A stretch of DNA of 64,000 nucleotides from Thermoplasmata archaeon (GCA_027306505.1 DAHUZP010000081.1:60968-124967), one strand, 5' to 3'; shown: positions 26,085 through 36,295, counted from the stretch's first letter. Program-made: numbers and translations. The notes: generated from the sequence alone by a model not told the origin.

Positions 26085-26140
26085 CCGCTCCGCCGCTCCG
26101 CCGCTCCACCACACCACCACACCACCACACCACCACACCA
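26085..26140. repeat. Two adjoining 8-bp tandem repeats
   Basis: Three copies of CCGCTCCG-type units are followed by ACCACCAC units (three full copies plus partial ones). They lie in the spacer between aRF1 and the gene at 26237. The rest of this 280-base spacer holds only the two promoter boxes. Confidence 0.7.
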
Positions 26141-26210
26141 GCACGGAGGAGTGCGCTCTCCCCACCGGGCGAAGGGGCTCGAGGGTGGTGGACGAGGGGG
26201 CGAGAACCCT

Positions 26211-26217
26211 CTTAGTC
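26211..26217 (+). promoter_or_regulatory. Promoter-like box
   Basis: CTTAGTC is centred 23 bases before the GTG at 26237, compatible with a leaderless start. Confidence 0.35.
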
Positions 26218-26236
26218 CTCTCCCGCTCCGACCCTC

Positions 26237-26671
26237 GTGGTCGATGAAGAGGACCTGGCCTCCTCGGTCCTGAACTTCTACGGGGCGAGCTTCGGCTACG
26301 AGAGGACGGTCCCCATCGCCGGCGTGCCGTTCGCGCTCTTCACCCGACGGGAGACCGAGAGCGAGGCCAAGTTCCGGCCCAAGGTCGTCCGCAGGTGGCT
26401 CCTGGTGCCCCAGGACTGGATCTTCTTCGACCGGAACCAGGAGGTGCTCATCCTCGGCCGCGACGGGAAGAGGCCTGCCCGGGTCTCGGGCCTCCTCTCG
26501 GTCCAGAGCTCGGACGGCACCCGGCCCCCGGCGGAGTTCGAAGAGCAGGGGATCGAGTTCCTCACCCGGAAGTTCCCGTCGGACCTCGAGCTCTACCTCG
26601 TCCGCAACTACGCGGACCGCGTCCTCTCCGAAGAAGGACGGGGAGCCCTCGGGCTTCCCCCGCCCCTCTAG
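26237..26671 (+). CDS. Conserved-looking hypothetical protein
   Basis: A 144-residue soluble protein, GTG start, VDEEDLASSVLNFYGASFGYE at the N-terminus. The sequence has ordinary alpha/beta composition with Trp-rich RRWLLVPQDWIFF, which may be a small beta-barrel or PH-like fold. No signal peptide, membrane segment or known motif was recognised. It reads away from aRF1 and is followed by a convergent small gene. The balanced composition, unlike the Arg/Pro-rich shadow frames, supports a real gene. Confidence 0.65.
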   Translation: MVDEEDLASSVLNFYGASFGYERTVPIAGVPFALFTRRETESEAKFRPKVVRRWLLVPQDWIFFDRNQEVLILGRDGKRPARVSGLLSVQSSDGTRPPAEFEEQGIEFLTRKFPSDLELYLVRNYADRVLSEEGRGALGLPPPL

Positions 26672-26703
26672 TATCGAGCGAGGCGAAAGGAAGGCTCCGG
26701 CGC

Positions 26704-26985
26704 TCAGCCCTCGCCGGCGGGAGGGTCCTTCGAGACGTCCTTCGCGCTCGCCGTGTCGACCGGAGGGGCCCCCGATGGTCGTGGGGCGGGCCGGCGCACC
26801 GGCCCGAAGGGCGAGGTGGGAGTGTCGGCGCTCACGTCGACGATCCCGGTGGGGTCGCCTCCCGAGGGCATCTTGTCCTCATCGGAAGGCAGCCGGACGA
26901 TCTGCCCCTCTGCGGCGCTCTGCCTCCGACGGGCCCATTCCTCGTAGGTCACCACCTTGACCGCTGCCAACATCGTGCTCACCAT
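26704..26985 (-). CDS. Small hypothetical protein with disordered tail
   Basis: A 93-residue protein: a short N-terminal part (MVSTMLAAVKVVTYEEWARRR) and then a Pro/Asp/Ser-rich disordered tail. The TATA box GATATTTG at 27014-27021 is about 32 bases before the ATG, which supports expression. A second ATG at 26973 is possible. No family is recognised. Confidence 0.6.
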   Translation of the reverse strand: MVSTMLAAVKVVTYEEWARRRQSAAEGQIVRLPSDEDKMPSGGDPTGIVDVSADTPTSPFGPVRRPAPRPSGAPPVDTASAKDVSKDPPAGEG

Positions 26986-27013
26986 CCTTTCGCCCTGGGG
27001 GGGCTCTTAGGAC

Positions 27014-27021
27014 CAAATATC
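27014..27021 (-). promoter_or_regulatory. TATA box of the 93-residue protein gene
   Basis: GATATTTG on the minus strand, about 32 bases before the ATG at 26985. Confidence 0.5.
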
Positions 27022-27177
27022 GGGGCGAGGGCGTATCAACCGCCGTCCGAAGAGCGGGCTAGAAACCTGGACTCCACGCCACACTGTGACGTGCTCCGCC
27101 GTGTCCGATGCGCACGTCTACACCCGGTGAGCGACCGAGAGGATGGGGCTCCTCGCGGGAGCGCTCTCCAGGGGCCC

Positions 27178-30100
27178 CTACATCATCGGTGGCGGGGGCG
27201 GCGATGGCGCCTCGGGCGCGGCCGAGGGGGGCGGAGGAGGAGGAGGAGGAGGCGGGCTCTGAGGGTAGGCCCCCGGAGGCGGCTCTTGGAACCCCGATGG
27301 GGGCGGCGGGGGAGGGGCCGGAGCGATCATCGAGGAGCCGGGGCCCCAGGTCGCCGGCGGGGCTGCCGGGGGCGGTGAGGACCTCTTGCGCCGGGTGACG
27401 AGCACGACCAGCACGACGACCGCGACCAGGATGATCGCGAGCAAGATCCCCAGGTCCAACCAGGAGAGCCCGAGGAGGCCTCCCCCCGGGCTCGCGATGG
27501 GGGCGGGGGACACCGTCACCATCACGACGTTGCTCGTCGCGGTCGCGCCAGAGCTGTCCGTGACGACCACCGTGACCGTCCAGATCCCCCGGACGGGGAA
27601 CGTGTGGGTGGTGTGGTTCACCGTCGTCGTGAAGGGCAGCGTGGTGTCGCTGAAGATCCACTGGTAGCTGGTGTAGGTACCGCTCCCGCCCGTGACCGTC
27701 GCCGTGTAGACCGGGCCGGACTGGCCCGCTACGGCGGTGGTGGGCCCGGTGAGCACCGCCTGGAACTTCGCCGCGGAGGGGTTCACGGTGACCGTGAGGG
27801 TCCTGGTCGCGCTCTGGGTGGGGATGCTCGTGTCCACGACGGTCGCGCTGACCGAGAACGTCCCGGTCGCCGTGGGCGCGCAGCTGAAGAGGTTCACGTT
27901 GGAGGAGGCGCATCCCGGGGGCAGCCCAGCATAGGTGTAGGTGTACGGGGTCAGCCCTCCGGTCGCCGTCACCTGGAAGGAGATCGCGCTCCCCAGGGTG
28001 AGGGTGGAGGGGGTCGCGGTGAAGCCCGTGATCTGGAGCGGTGGAACGTTGGTCACGTCCACGACCAGGATGTTGCTCATCGCGAGCTTGGAGGCGCTGT
28101 CGGTCACGTTGACCCAAGCTTCGTAGGCCCCCACCGCGGAGTAGGTGTGGGTCGGGTTCGCGAGAGCGCTCGTGGTGCCGTCCCCGAAGCGCCAGAGGTA
28201 GGACGTGTAGGGCTGGGTCCCTCCGGTCGGGGTGGAGGTGAAGGAGACCGAGAGCGGCGGGGCCCCGACGGTGGGCGTCGCGACCGCGACCACCGACAGC
28301 CCCTGGGACGCGGTGATCACGAGCGAAGCGGAGGTCGCAGCCCCAGCCGTGCTGTCCGTCACGTTGACCCAGGCCGTGTAGGTGCCGGGGCTCGAGTAGA
28401 TGTGCGACGCATCCTGGGTGCTCGCGGTCGCTCCGTCCCCGAAATGCCAGCTCCAGGTGGGGAACGAGCCGGAGCCCCCGTAGGCGGCACTGGTGAACCT
28501 GACCGAGAGCGGGGACTGACCGGAGAGGGGGCTCGCGTCAGCGAGCACGGTGAGCGGGCTCGGTCCGTACACGTGCACCGCGATGTGGTTCGAGGTGACC
28601 TTGTTGGAACCGCCGGTGACCGTGACCGAGGCGAGGTAGTTGCCTGGGGTGAGGTAGACGTGGTCGGTCTGGTCGGAGGACGTGACGGTGGCGAACGCGT
28701 CGCCGAAGGTGAAGTCGTAGCTGTAACCGCTGAGGGCGCTCACCCCGCCCGTGACGTCGGCCCCGAAGTTCACGGAGGCCCCGACCGGGACGTCCGTCAC
28801 GTTGGCGGAGAGGACCGCGGTCATGGTGCCCAGCCACGCCGTGTTCCCGTTCTGCTCGGCGAGGAGCATCGCGAGCTTGCCCACGTCGGGGCTCCCGAGC
28901 CCCGTCACCGGGTCCCAGCCGACGTTGCAGGTGTAGCCCGCGCCGTAGGACGGGACGATGTTGTTCCCGACCACCACGTCGTGGAAGCCCGTGTCGTAGT
29001 TCGCGGACTCCGCGATCAGGTAGAGGTCGTAGTTCGCGAGCCCGTTCGCCTTGTTCGCGGAGGCGTTGTAATCGTAGATGAGGTCCAGCATCCCCGCCCA
29101 GGAGGGGGAGGCGAGCGACGTCCCGGCGGACAGCGTCCAGGCCCCGGTGTAGTACATGGTGATCCAGGTCCCGCCGATCGCGGACACGTCCGGGACCCCG
29201 CGGTAGTTCTCGGCGGTGGGGAAGCCCGTCATGGACCGCTGGTACCAGGGTACGGCGATGGAGGAGGTGTTCCAGGCCCCGGAGTTGTCGGCGAAGCCTC
29301 CGGTGGACCCCGCATCGTTCGCCCCTGTGGTGGTGCAGCTCGGGTCGTTGGTCCCGTTCCAGGCGAACTCGGCCCGGAAGACCCCGGAGGGGTAGGGGTA
29401 CACGTCCGTCCCGCCGACGCCGAGCCCGGAGGGCGTGTCCGTCGGGGGGTCCGAACCAGGCATGCCCGGGGCGCCGCAGTCGCCGCTCGCCGTCATGTAG
29501 GTCTGGCCCTGGGCGGCCGCCTGGTTCCAGGGCTGGGAGGAGTACCCGCAGCCGGTCGCGTTCGCGGCGTAGCCGCAGCCCCAGCTGTTGGAATCGATGT
29601 AGACCCCGTTCGCGAGGTTGTCCCAGAGGGCGTCCCCCTCCTGGATCGCGCTCGCCGACAGGTCGACCTCGAGGGTCGCGTTCGGCGCCATGGTGTGGGC
29701 CCACTCCATGTCCAGCAGGGTCTCCCCCGACCAGCCGGTCGCCCCGCCGCCGTTGTTGGCGCAGGCCCAGTCGTTGTTCCCGGAACCGATCAGCTTCAGC
29801 GTGGACCCGTTCACGAGGAGAGGGAGGTGGTAGGCCGTGGAGAAGGCGTTGACGTCGGTGAGATACTGGGAGGTGAGGTAGCCCGTGTCGCACATCTCGT
29901 CCAGGCCGATGTTCGTGCCGGCCCCGGAGAGCCCCTTCGCGAGGAGCGGGCTCTCGTCGTAGTAGAGCTGGGCCCCCGCAGGCGATTCGCCGGGGATGAG
30001 GGGGAGCAGGTAGCTCGCGTTGGTCCCGTTCGCGTCCACGACCCAGACGGTGATGTTGTAGCAGGCGACGGCCGCGCAGTAGTCCGTCTGACCCGGATCG

Positions 30101-31044
30101 TAGTAGTTGTGGAAGAGGGAGAGGTTGTGGGCGTTGGTGACCACGTTCTGGACGGTGGTGTCACCCCAGTGCCAGCTCACCTGGTAGGGAGGCGTCCCTC
30201 CGTTGATGCCGAGAACGTAGGTCTGGTTGCTGGAGGTCGGCGGGAACGCGATGGACGCGGTGGTGGACGCGAGGATGTAGGGGTTGGCCATGCTGAGGGT
30301 GAGGGCACCCGGGATGGACGGAGCCGAGGCGCGGTGCTCGTTCGCAAGGAGGCGCGCGGGGTCGACGGTGAGCCGGTGGGAGACCGCGCTCGGTTCCGCG
30401 CTCTGGAAGGCCCCCGTCACCGTGACGCCGCTCGCGAGCCCGTCGGGGAGCTGCATCCCGCTGCGGGGAGCGTAGCCCGCGTGGCCGTTGGGAGCGACGG
30501 CCTCCACGAAGACGGTCCCGAAGGCGCTGTCCATGTCGGCGGCCGTTCCCCGTACGTTCCAGAGGAAGGGGCTCACGACCTGGACCGAGATCCGGTGCTG
30601 GGCGAGATAGCCACCGAGGGCGGCCTGCTGACCCGCGGAAGGACCGAAGATCTGGTCGAAGGCGTTGCCGGTGAAGTACTGGTGGTAGAGGGGTGAGGCG
30701 GGGTTCGATTGGTCGGCGAGCACCTGGGAGAGACCGGCGGAGTTCGTGGTCGAGAACTGGATCGATCCCGCGACGTTCGCCGTTCCTGGGAGGGGGGCCC
30801 CGAGGCGCAGGTCGGAGGGCACGAAGAGCCCCGGGACGAGGGTGGTGGAGCCATGGTAGCCCGGCACGGCCAGGATGGCAGGAGCCGGCATCGCCGCGAC
30901 AGCGACCAGGGCGGCGGGGACCCCGATGAGCAGGACCACGAGCCAAGGAGCGACCCTGGACCCCCGGAACGCCCTCGACACAGCGACGAGGGCACCGCTC
31001 GACCGATGGGCGTTCGAAACCGCCCGGGTACGGGGTAGGTTCAT
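27178..31044 (-). CDS. Secreted S53 (sedolisin/kumamolisin-type) serine-carboxyl peptidase with PKD repeats and membrane anchor
   Basis: 1288 residues from the ATG at 31044, chosen by the TATA spacing. Order: signal helix (about 30-50); a pro-kumamolisin activation domain (about 110-210, SPLYHQYFT); a PKD-like insertion (about 265-360); the S53 domain (about 370-720); four PKD-type repeats (about 750-1100); further Ig-like repeats; a membrane helix near 1215-1240; and a Pro-rich tail. Catalytic residues are visible: Glu and Asp in GETLLDMEW, the oxyanion Asp in SASGDCG, and nucleophile Ser in GTSLASPSWAG. S53 enzymes act at acid pH outside the cell, so this would degrade protein in an acidic habitat. 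Prodomain and catalytic domain separated by a PKD-like module is unusual. Confidence 0.87.
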   Translation of the reverse strand: MNLPRTRAVSNAHRSSGALVAVSRAFRGSRVAPWLVVLLIGVPAALVAVAAMPAPAILAVPGYHGSTTLVPGLFVPSDLRLGAPLPGTANVAGSIQFSTTNSAGLSQVLADQSNPASPLYHQYFTGNAFDQIFGPSAGQQAALGGYLAQHRISVQVVSPFLWNVRGTAADMDSAFGTVFVEAVAPNGHAGYAPRSGMQLPDGLASGVTVTGAFQSAEPSAVSHRLTVDPARLLANEHRASAPSIPGALTLSMANPYILASTTASIAFPPTSSNQTYVLGINGGTPPYQVSWHWGDTTVQNVVTNAHNLSLFHNYYDPGQTDYCAAVACYNITVWVVDANGTNASYLLPLIPGESPAGAQLYYDESPLLAKGLSGAGTNIGLDEMCDTGYLTSQYLTDVNAFSTAYHLPLLVNGSTLKLIGSGNNDWACANNGGGATGWSGETLLDMEWAHTMAPNATLEVDLSASAIQEGDALWDNLANGVYIDSNSWGCGYAANATGCGYSSQPWNQAAAQGQTYMTASGDCGAPGMPGSDPPTDTPSGLGVGGTDVYPYPSGVFRAEFAWNGTNDPSCTTTGANDAGSTGGFADNSGAWNTSSIAVPWYQRSMTGFPTAENYRGVPDVSAIGGTWITMYYTGAWTLSAGTSLASPSWAGMLDLIYDYNASANKANGLANYDLYLIAESANYDTGFHDVVVGNNIVPSYGAGYTCNVGWDPVTGLGSPDVGKLAMLLAEQNGNTAWLGTMTAVLSANVTDVPVGASVNFGADVTGGVSALSGYSYDFTFGDAFATVTSSDQTDHVYLTPGNYLASVTVTGGSNKVTSNHIAVHVYGPSPLTVLADASPLSGQSPLSVRFTSAAYGGSGSFPTWSWHFGDGATASTQDASHIYSSPGTYTAWVNVTDSTAGAATSASLVITASQGLSVVAVATPTVGAPPLSVSFTSTPTGGTQPYTSYLWRFGDGTTSALANPTHTYSAVGAYEAWVNVTDSASKLAMSNILVVDVTNVPPLQITGFTATPSTLTLGSAISFQVTATGGLTPYTYTYAGLPPGCASSNVNLFSCAPTATGTFSVSATVVDTSIPTQSATRTLTVTVNPSAAKFQAVLTGPTTAVAGQSGPVYTATVTGGSGTYTSYQWIFSDTTLPFTTTVNHTTHTFPVRGIWTVTVVVTDSSGATATSNVVMVTVSPAPIASPGGGLLGLSWLDLGILLAIILVAVVVLVVLVTRRKRSSPPPAAPPATWGPGSSMIAPAPPPPPPSGFQEPPPGAYPQSPPPPPPPPPPSAAPEAPSPPPPPMM

Positions 31045-31064
31045 GCAGAAAGAACCCGGGGGGC

Positions 31065-31072
31065 GGTATATG
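31065..31072 (-). promoter_or_regulatory. TATA box of the S53 peptidase
   Basis: CATATACC on the minus strand is centred 25 bases before the ATG at 31044. The gene therefore has its own promoter although it follows top6A on the same strand. Confidence 0.6.
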
Positions 31073-31119
31073 ACCCAGACAGGTGGGGGCACGCTCTCCC
31101 GGGGCGCCCCTCCTCGGCC

Positions 31120-32262
31120 CTACAGGACGCCCATCTCGGTCAGCTTCTCGGGCAGGTAGGTCTCGGTCACGTAGTTGAGACCGTACTTGGCGAGCGATTG
31201 CTGCTCCGCCTTCTTCCCGTTCTGGAGCATGAGCTCAATCTCGCTCTTCCACTCTTCCGTGTTGAAGCGCGGGTCGGTGAGCTCCGCCTTGAGCGCCTGG
31301 ATGTCCCGGTCGGAGAGCGTGTCGCTGGGGAGCTTGTAGTTCTCGATGTCGGAGGCGGTCACGCCCAGGAACTCCGCTCCGGGCGTCGCCAGGTAGTGGG
31401 AGATGTGGGCGGTCTTGATGGCCCCATAGGCGACCGACGCGAAGATGCGGAACGACCAGGGGTCGCCATCGGTGAAGACGACCACGGGGAGCTTCAGCTC
31501 CTCGTTGAGCCGCTTGAGGAAGCGCCGCGTGGACCGGGCGGGCTGGCCCTTCAAGTGGACGAGCAGCGCGTTCTGGTCCTCGTCGAACCCGTTCTCCGCG
31601 AGACGGTCGACCATGCCGCCGCACTCGATCGCGAGCACGAACTTCGCGCCGTGCGAGGAGAAGGTGATCTTCTCCTTCTCGACGTTCGCGGGCAGCTGGT
31701 AGCCTCCGTCGCCGACGTCGTCCCGGCAGTTGATCTTCTTCTTCTGGCCCTTGCGGTTGACCTCGGTCAAGGTGAGGTCGCCGATCACGGAGGCGCCGTT
31801 CTCCTCCGGGCGCAGCCGGAAGTCCTCCCTCATCCGCTCGCAGAGGACCTCCAGGTCCTCGACCAGGAGGTTCGACTCGTTCTCGCTGTGGAACTTCGCC
31901 TCCTCCCACTGCTCGCTGATGTAGTAGAGCTCCCGCAGCGTCGAGTGCTTCCCGTCGCGGGCCATCTCCTCGATGAAGTCCACGAGCCAGAAGGTGCGCA
32001 GCAGCATCAGCGCCCCGTCGAGCTTCCGGGCCGAGCGGATGCCGCTCTGGTTCCCGAGCCTCCAGACCCCTTCACGGCTCGAGAACTGGATGTTCTGCTT
32101 CGTCCGCAGCGGGAGCTTCATGCGGGGGATGTCCCCCTTGTAGAGCTGGTCGTAGATCTGCTGGGCGAGGTCCAGCGTGGGCTGGAGGATCGCTCGGTCG
32201 GAGGTCGGGAGCGCCGGGACCTTACTCTTCGTCGGCAAAGGACTCTTTCTTTTCGGTGGCAT
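31120..32262 (-). CDS. top6A: DNA topoisomerase VI subunit A
   Basis: A 380-residue protein from the ATG at 32262; the ATG at 32280 would add six residues. With subunit B it makes an A2B2 type IIB topoisomerase that cuts and passes double-stranded DNA. The catalytic tyrosine is in [13 protein letters not shown] (about residue 105-115), and the Toprim acidic residues are in FVLAIECGG and [14 protein letters not shown]. The start overlaps the end of top6B by 41 bases, the usual tight coupling of the two subunits. Length is normal (about 370-390). Confidence 0.95.
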   Translation of the reverse strand: MPPKRKSPLPTKSKVPALPTSDRAILQPTLDLAQQIYDQLYKGDIPRMKLPLRTKQNIQFSSREGVWRLGNQSGIRSARKLDGALMLLRTFWLVDFIEEMARDGKHSTLRELYYISEQWEEAKFHSENESNLLVEDLEVLCERMREDFRLRPEENGASVIGDLTLTEVNRKGQKKKINCRDDVGDGGYQLPANVEKEKITFSSHGAKFVLAIECGGMVDRLAENGFDEDQNALLVHLKGQPARSTRRFLKRLNEELKLPVVVFTDGDPWSFRIFASVAYGAIKTAHISHYLATPGAEFLGVTASDIENYKLPSDTLSDRDIQALKAELTDPRFNTEEWKSEIELMLQNGKKAEQQSLAKYGLNYVTETYLPEKLTEMGVL

Positions 32263-34255
32263 CGTAGTCCACTTCCTCATCGCCTTCGGCGGGGGTCGGT
32301 CGCGCGGCGGCGATCTCCGCGTTCTCCGCAGCTTCCACGAGCGCCGCCGGGAGCCGGACGTCCCAGTCCCCGGGCAGCGGGTCGGCGCCGAGCAGGTGCG
32401 CCTCGTCCACCCCGGCGACGAAGATGTCCACGTCCTCGGCTTCCATCTCCTCGCCCTTGGGCCAGGTGAGCGTGTAGGTCACCTTCGCGTTCGGGGTCAG
32501 CTTCTGCAGCGGGAAGGTCACCCGTCCTAGCTCCTGGCTCACCGTCTCGGGCGCGGGTTCGGCGGAGAAGCCCTCCTTGACCGATTCGAGCGGGAGCTCC
32601 AAGAAGAGCTCGATGGGGCGGATGCGCGAGGTGTAGTTGGTGAGGGTGAGGCTGGTCCGGGGGGAAGGCTTCGCCGGGTCCTCCCCCGAGCCCTTCGCCT
32701 CCACCGCGACGACGTCCATGATCCGCGTGATGACCCGGGTGAGGTCGGGCACCGGCTTGTCGACGATGCCGCTCGCCTTCTGCGCCATCCGGGGCAGGAT
32801 CTTCTGGATGATCGTGAACTTCTCCATCGCCTGGTCGCGCCGGGTCCGCCGCGAGAGGTGGAGCTTCATGTTGCGGGCGGCGGTCTGCACCGCGAGCTCG
32901 ATCTCCCGGGTGATGTCGTCGGTGTGGGCGACCGCCTCCTTGGCTTCCGAGGTGAAGGGCACCTTCGTGGAGGCGACGTGGACGAGGAGGACCACGGGGC
33001 CCACGGGGATGGCCCCGGACTTCTGCTCCAACCCGTAGCGGTGCCAGTCCATGTCCGCGACGGTCTGGGTGATGGCACAGGCCCCCTGCTGGAAGAGCAA
33101 GGGCACGCGGTTCGCGAAGCGGAGCAGCTGGACCGGCTGGTCCGAGGGCAGGTCGCCTCCGTAGACCAGTCCCACCTCGACGATGAAGGGGCAGCCCGCG
33201 TGGACCTTGGGCGGGCGGCTCACCGGAGGGGAGTAGAACTCGGGCCGCAGCGAGCCCAGGACGTTCTTGAGCCCCCGCTTGATGAGCATCGGGCCGATCG
33301 GGGAGAGGCACTCCGCCGAGGGCGTCGCCATCGGGGTGTCCTTGAGGGCGGCGAGGAGGCGCTCCACGCGCTCCGGGGAGAACGCGGAGGGGTTCTCCCG
33401 ACCGGTGAACTCCCCCTTCTGGAGCACGTCCGAGATCCCCCGTCGGCTGATCCCCGAGAGGTCGGTCGAGAGGAACAGCTGCAGGGTCTTCGAAGAGCTG
33501 CGCCGCAGCATCTGGTCGAGCTCGCCGAGCTCGAGCCCGTGGGGGTGCGGGGGGATCTCCTTCGCGAGCGCGGGGAGGTCGGGCGTCGCCCGCTCCCAGG
33601 TCGTGCGGGTCCCGTCCGGCTCGACGAAGACGAGGCGCGCGTGGGGATTGACGATCGCCGTGCCCTTGAGGTACTCGAAGGGGGACTGGCGGCCGCGCTG
33701 GTAGCGGGCCTTGAGGACGAGCTCGATCCGCGTCCCGTGGGGGCGGTCCCAGGCGAGGACGTCCTCCTTCACCACTCGGGCCAGGTTCTTCTGGGTGTCC
33801 AGGAAGAGGTCGACGACGTTGGCCGCCGGGTCCTCCTCGATCTTCGAGACGATGTGCGCCGGGGTCGCGGTGGTGAGCCCCGCGTAGAGGACCGCCGCCG
33901 AGATCCCGATCCCCTGCTGCCCGCGGGCCTGTCGGTTCGAGTGGAAGCGTGAGCCGTAGAGGAGCCGCCCGAAGACGTTCGCGATCTGCTTGCGGACGAT
34001 CCCAGGGCCGTTGTCCTCGACGACGACCTTCAGGCGTTCCTCGGTGACCTTGGAGATCTCCACCAAGACCTCGGGGAGGATGCGCGCCTCCTCGCAGGAG
34101 TCGATGCTGTTGTCCACCGCTTCCTTCACGGCGGTGAGCAGCGCCCGGGAGGGGTTGTCGAACCCGAGGATCTGGCGGTTCCTCTCGAAGAATTCCCCGA
34201 TGGAGATCGCCTTCTGTTTGGAGGCGAGCTCCTCCGCGATGCTCTTGGGGGGCAC
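32222..34255 (-). CDS. top6B: DNA topoisomerase VI subunit B
   Basis: A 677-residue GHKL ATPase subunit that closes on DNA when ATP binds. The Bergerat fold motifs are [13 protein letters not shown] (N-box), VVEDNGPGI (G1) and [16 protein letters not shown] (G2). The transducer region holds the conserved Lys in [19 protein letters not shown]. The C-terminal Ig-like domain and acidic tail end in ESFADEE. The length is somewhat above the 530-660 typical of the family. A TATA box 25 bases before the ATG starts the top6BA operon. Confidence 0.95.
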   Translation of the reverse strand: MPPKSIAEELASKQKAISIGEFFERNRQILGFDNPSRALLTAVKEAVDNSIDSCEEARILPEVLVEISKVTEERLKVVVEDNGPGIVRKQIANVFGRLLYGSRFHSNRQARGQQGIGISAAVLYAGLTTATPAHIVSKIEEDPAANVVDLFLDTQKNLARVVKEDVLAWDRPHGTRIELVLKARYQRGRQSPFEYLKGTAIVNPHARLVFVEPDGTRTTWERATPDLPALAKEIPPHPHGLELGELDQMLRRSSSKTLQLFLSTDLSGISRRGISDVLQKGEFTGRENPSAFSPERVERLLAALKDTPMATPSAECLSPIGPMLIKRGLKNVLGSLRPEFYSPPVSRPPKVHAGCPFIVEVGLVYGGDLPSDQPVQLLRFANRVPLLFQQGACAITQTVADMDWHRYGLEQKSGAIPVGPVVLLVHVASTKVPFTSEAKEAVAHTDDITREIELAVQTAARNMKLHLSRRTRRDQAMEKFTIIQKILPRMAQKASGIVDKPVPDLTRVITRIMDVVAVEAKGSGEDPAKPSPRTSLTLTNYTSRIRPIELFLELPLESVKEGFSAEPAPETVSQELGRVTFPLQKLTPNAKVTYTLTWPKGEEMEAEDVDIFVAGVDEAHLLGADPLPGDWDVRLPAALVEAAENAEIAAARPTPAEGDEEVDYDATEKKESFADEE

Positions 34256-34276
34256 GGCGACGCGATTTCACGAGGG

Positions 34277-34284
34277 GTAAAAAG
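34277..34284 (-). promoter_or_regulatory. TATA box of the top6BA operon
   Basis: CTTTTTAC on the minus strand is centred 25 bases before the ATG at 34255, so the mRNA is probably leaderless. Confidence 0.6.
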
Positions 34285-34408
34285 CGCACGCTTCCTCTGG
34301 GCCTCGTCAGGAAGGACCGCCCATGTCGCTCCGAACGGACCGTCCGCGGCTCTCCGCCCCTGGGGGGGGCACCCGCCCGAGCCCCCCCCTGCCCCGGGGA
34401 GGCCCCCC

Positions 34409-35203
34409 TTGAGCTCCCCGCTCCCGAGGGGGCCCCCGCCGTCCCTGGGCGAGGCGGACCGACGCCGGCTCGAAGGGGAGAAGTCGCGTCTACGCCGAGA
34501 GGTCTGGGACGCGCTCAAGGACCGGGGCGTGGCCCGGTTCCCGTTCCCGCCGCACGATCGCATCGCCAACTTCGAGGGGGCCCTGGAGGCGGCCCAGCGC
34601 CTCGCCGCGACGCAGGAGTTCCAGAGCGCGAAGGTCGTGAAGGCGAACCCGGACGCCCCTCAGCTCCCGCTGCGCACCCTCGCCCTCCGGAAGGGGAAGG
34701 TCCTGGTGATGTCGGTCCCGCGACTGCGCGACCCCTCCTGCTTCCGCCTCTTCCCCGAGGGAAGCCACGCGACCCCCACGATCGAAGCCGCGATGTCCCA
34801 GGGCCAGCCGCTGCGCCCGCAGGACGTGCCGCACATCGATCTGGTCGTCGCGGGGAGCGTCGTCGTCGGAGAGAGGGGAGAGCGGATCGGAAAGGGCGGA
34901 GGGTTCTCCGACCTCGAGTGGGGGTTACTCTCCGAAGTGGACAAGGTGGACCGGGGCACCCGGGTGGTCTCCACCGTCCACGACCTGCAGCTCCGCACCT
35001 CCTCCATCCTCCCCGTCCTGCCCCACGACGTCCCGCTCGACCTGGTCGCGACCCCGACCCAGCTCCTTCGCTTCCCCCAGACCCTCCCTCGTCCTCGCGG
35101 GGTCATGCCGTGGGAGCTCACCGACGCCACCCGGTCCGAGGTGTCGTGGCTGGGCAAGTTCATGGCGGAGCAGGAGCGGGAGCGTCGGTTGCGAAAACCG
35201 TAG
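34409..35203 (+). CDS. 5-formyltetrahydrofolate cyclo-ligase family protein
   Basis: A 264-residue protein with a TTG start, the earliest start that keeps the family N-terminus RREVWDALKDRGVARFP. Members convert 5-formyl-THF to methenyl-THF with ATP. The matching features are RIANFEGAL (substrate region), the HIDLVVAGSVVVGERGERIGKGGG phosphate-binding core and VSTVHDLQL. The GERIGKGGGFSDLEWG signature is intact. The C-terminus is charged. The exact pterin substrate in an archaeon is not certain, because many archaea use tetrahydromethanopterin. Confidence 0.82.
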   Translation: MSSPLPRGPPPSLGEADRRRLEGEKSRLRREVWDALKDRGVARFPFPPHDRIANFEGALEAAQRLAATQEFQSAKVVKANPDAPQLPLRTLALRKGKVLVMSVPRLRDPSCFRLFPEGSHATPTIEAAMSQGQPLRPQDVPHIDLVVAGSVVVGERGERIGKGGGFSDLEWGLLSEVDKVDRGTRVVSTVHDLQLRTSSILPVLPHDVPLDLVATPTQLLRFPQTLPRPRGVMPWELTDATRSEVSWLGKFMAEQERERRLRKP

Positions 35204-35283
35204 TGCGTATAACCGGAGGGTCGAGCCTCCCGGCTCCACCTCGGTCCCGGAACGTTCTTCAGGGGAGGCGCGGTACCAGGTAC

Positions 35284-36000
35284 GTGCCCCTGACCCTCGA
35301 GTGGCAGAACCTCTGGACCATCGCTCTGCCCCTCTTCCTCAGCCTATGCACCTCGACCCTGTTCACGGTGCTTCTTTGGCGGGTGGCCTGGAAGAGCGGG
35401 ATGCCACATCGTCGTGAACCCTGCGTCAACTGCGTCTTCGAGAAAGGGCTGATCCGGCATGGCACCTGCCGTGAGACCTGCGCGGTGAACGTGATCCCCA
35501 CGCTCCCCCTACTGCTCTTCCTCTTCACCTCGAACTTCGCGCTCTTCTTCCTGGTCTTCCCCGGCATCGTGGTCACGTACATGTTCCCTGGAGGGTTCGA
35601 CCCGACCTGGAGCAGTGCGGCCGTCATGGCCGTCGCGGCCGCGAACGGCGGCGCCTCCATCCTGCTCGTGGGATACTTCGTTCAGGACAAGGCGTGGCAC
35701 CGGGAGCTCTTCTTCCGGATCGCCGCTGCGGGAAGCACGGCCGGGCTCGTTCTGGGCCTGGTCTTCCAAAGCCACCCGGGCTTCCTCGGGCAGATGGGGA
35801 CCTTCTGCCTGGAGGTCACGCCGTTCGGTATGTTCGCGGTGATCATGACCTCGGGCCTGGAGCACCGGGCACGCTGGGGGCGACCGGTGCTCGGTCTCAG
35901 GGCCCTCGGATTGAGCACCCTGCCGCTGTTCCTGATAACTCTCGTCGCCGTAGCTAGGATCTTGTTCGTTCTGAGCGCGGCGTATCCGAACCTTCACTGA
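35284..36000 (+). CDS. Polytopic membrane protein, unknown
   Basis: A 238-residue protein from a GTG start, with about six hydrophobic helices. A Cys-rich hydrophilic loop (CVNCVFEKG, then HGTCRETCAVN) between helices one and two could bind metal or form disulfides. A TATA-like GTATAACC at 35208-35215 lies upstream, and an in-frame GTG at 35206 would add 26 residues. No family is recognised. It runs into the end of the gene on the opposite strand, overlapping it by 47 bases. Confidence 0.65.
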   Translation: MPLTLEWQNLWTIALPLFLSLCTSTLFTVLLWRVAWKSGMPHRREPCVNCVFEKGLIRHGTCRETCAVNVIPTLPLLLFLFTSNFALFFLVFPGIVVTYMFPGGFDPTWSSAAVMAVAAANGGASILLVGYFVQDKAWHRELFFRIAAAGSTAGLVLGLVFQSHPGFLGQMGTFCLEVTPFGMFAVIMTSGLEHRARWGRPVLGLRALGLSTLPLFLITLVAVARILFVLSAAYPNLH

Positions 36001-36295
36001 GGCGAGAGGAGGGAGGCTCCACTCCCGGAGGGTCGCGTCGCCAAGGCAACATGGGGAGAGGGTCGGGGGCGGGTCTTGGGGTCCTGGGAGGCGGGAGCGG
36101 CAGGGGGAGGAGCCACTCGCCTACCACGTAGAGCAGGACCGCCAGGATCACGGCAGCGAGGATCTCCTCCTGGAGCACGGGACTCGGGTGGTTGGCAGTC
36201 TGGATGTACGTGAGACCAGCGACGGCGAGCGTCCCGAAGGCGACGGCGACGACCGCGCCCCGCAGCAGGCGCACCTCCCGGTCCCGGTAGATCAT
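35954..36295 (-). CDS. Small two-helix membrane protein, unknown
   Basis: A 113-residue protein starting MIYRDREVRLLRGA. It has two hydrophobic segments (about 10-30 and 44-62) followed by a Pro/Arg/Ser-rich tail. A GTG at 36358, only nine bases after the upstream stop, would add 21 residues. It probably shares a transcript with the 578-residue gene upstream. Its 3' end overlaps the convergent membrane-protein gene, which lowers confidence slightly. Confidence 0.55.
   Translation of the reverse strand: MIYRDREVRLLRGAVVAVAFGTLAVAGLTYIQTANHPSPVLQEEILAAVILAVLLYVVGEWLLPLPLPPPRTPRPAPDPLPMLPWRRDPPGVEPPSSRLSEGSDTPRSERTRS

Noticed and set aside
26085..26140. CRISPR array
   Set aside because: Units are only 8 bp, contiguous and without spacers.
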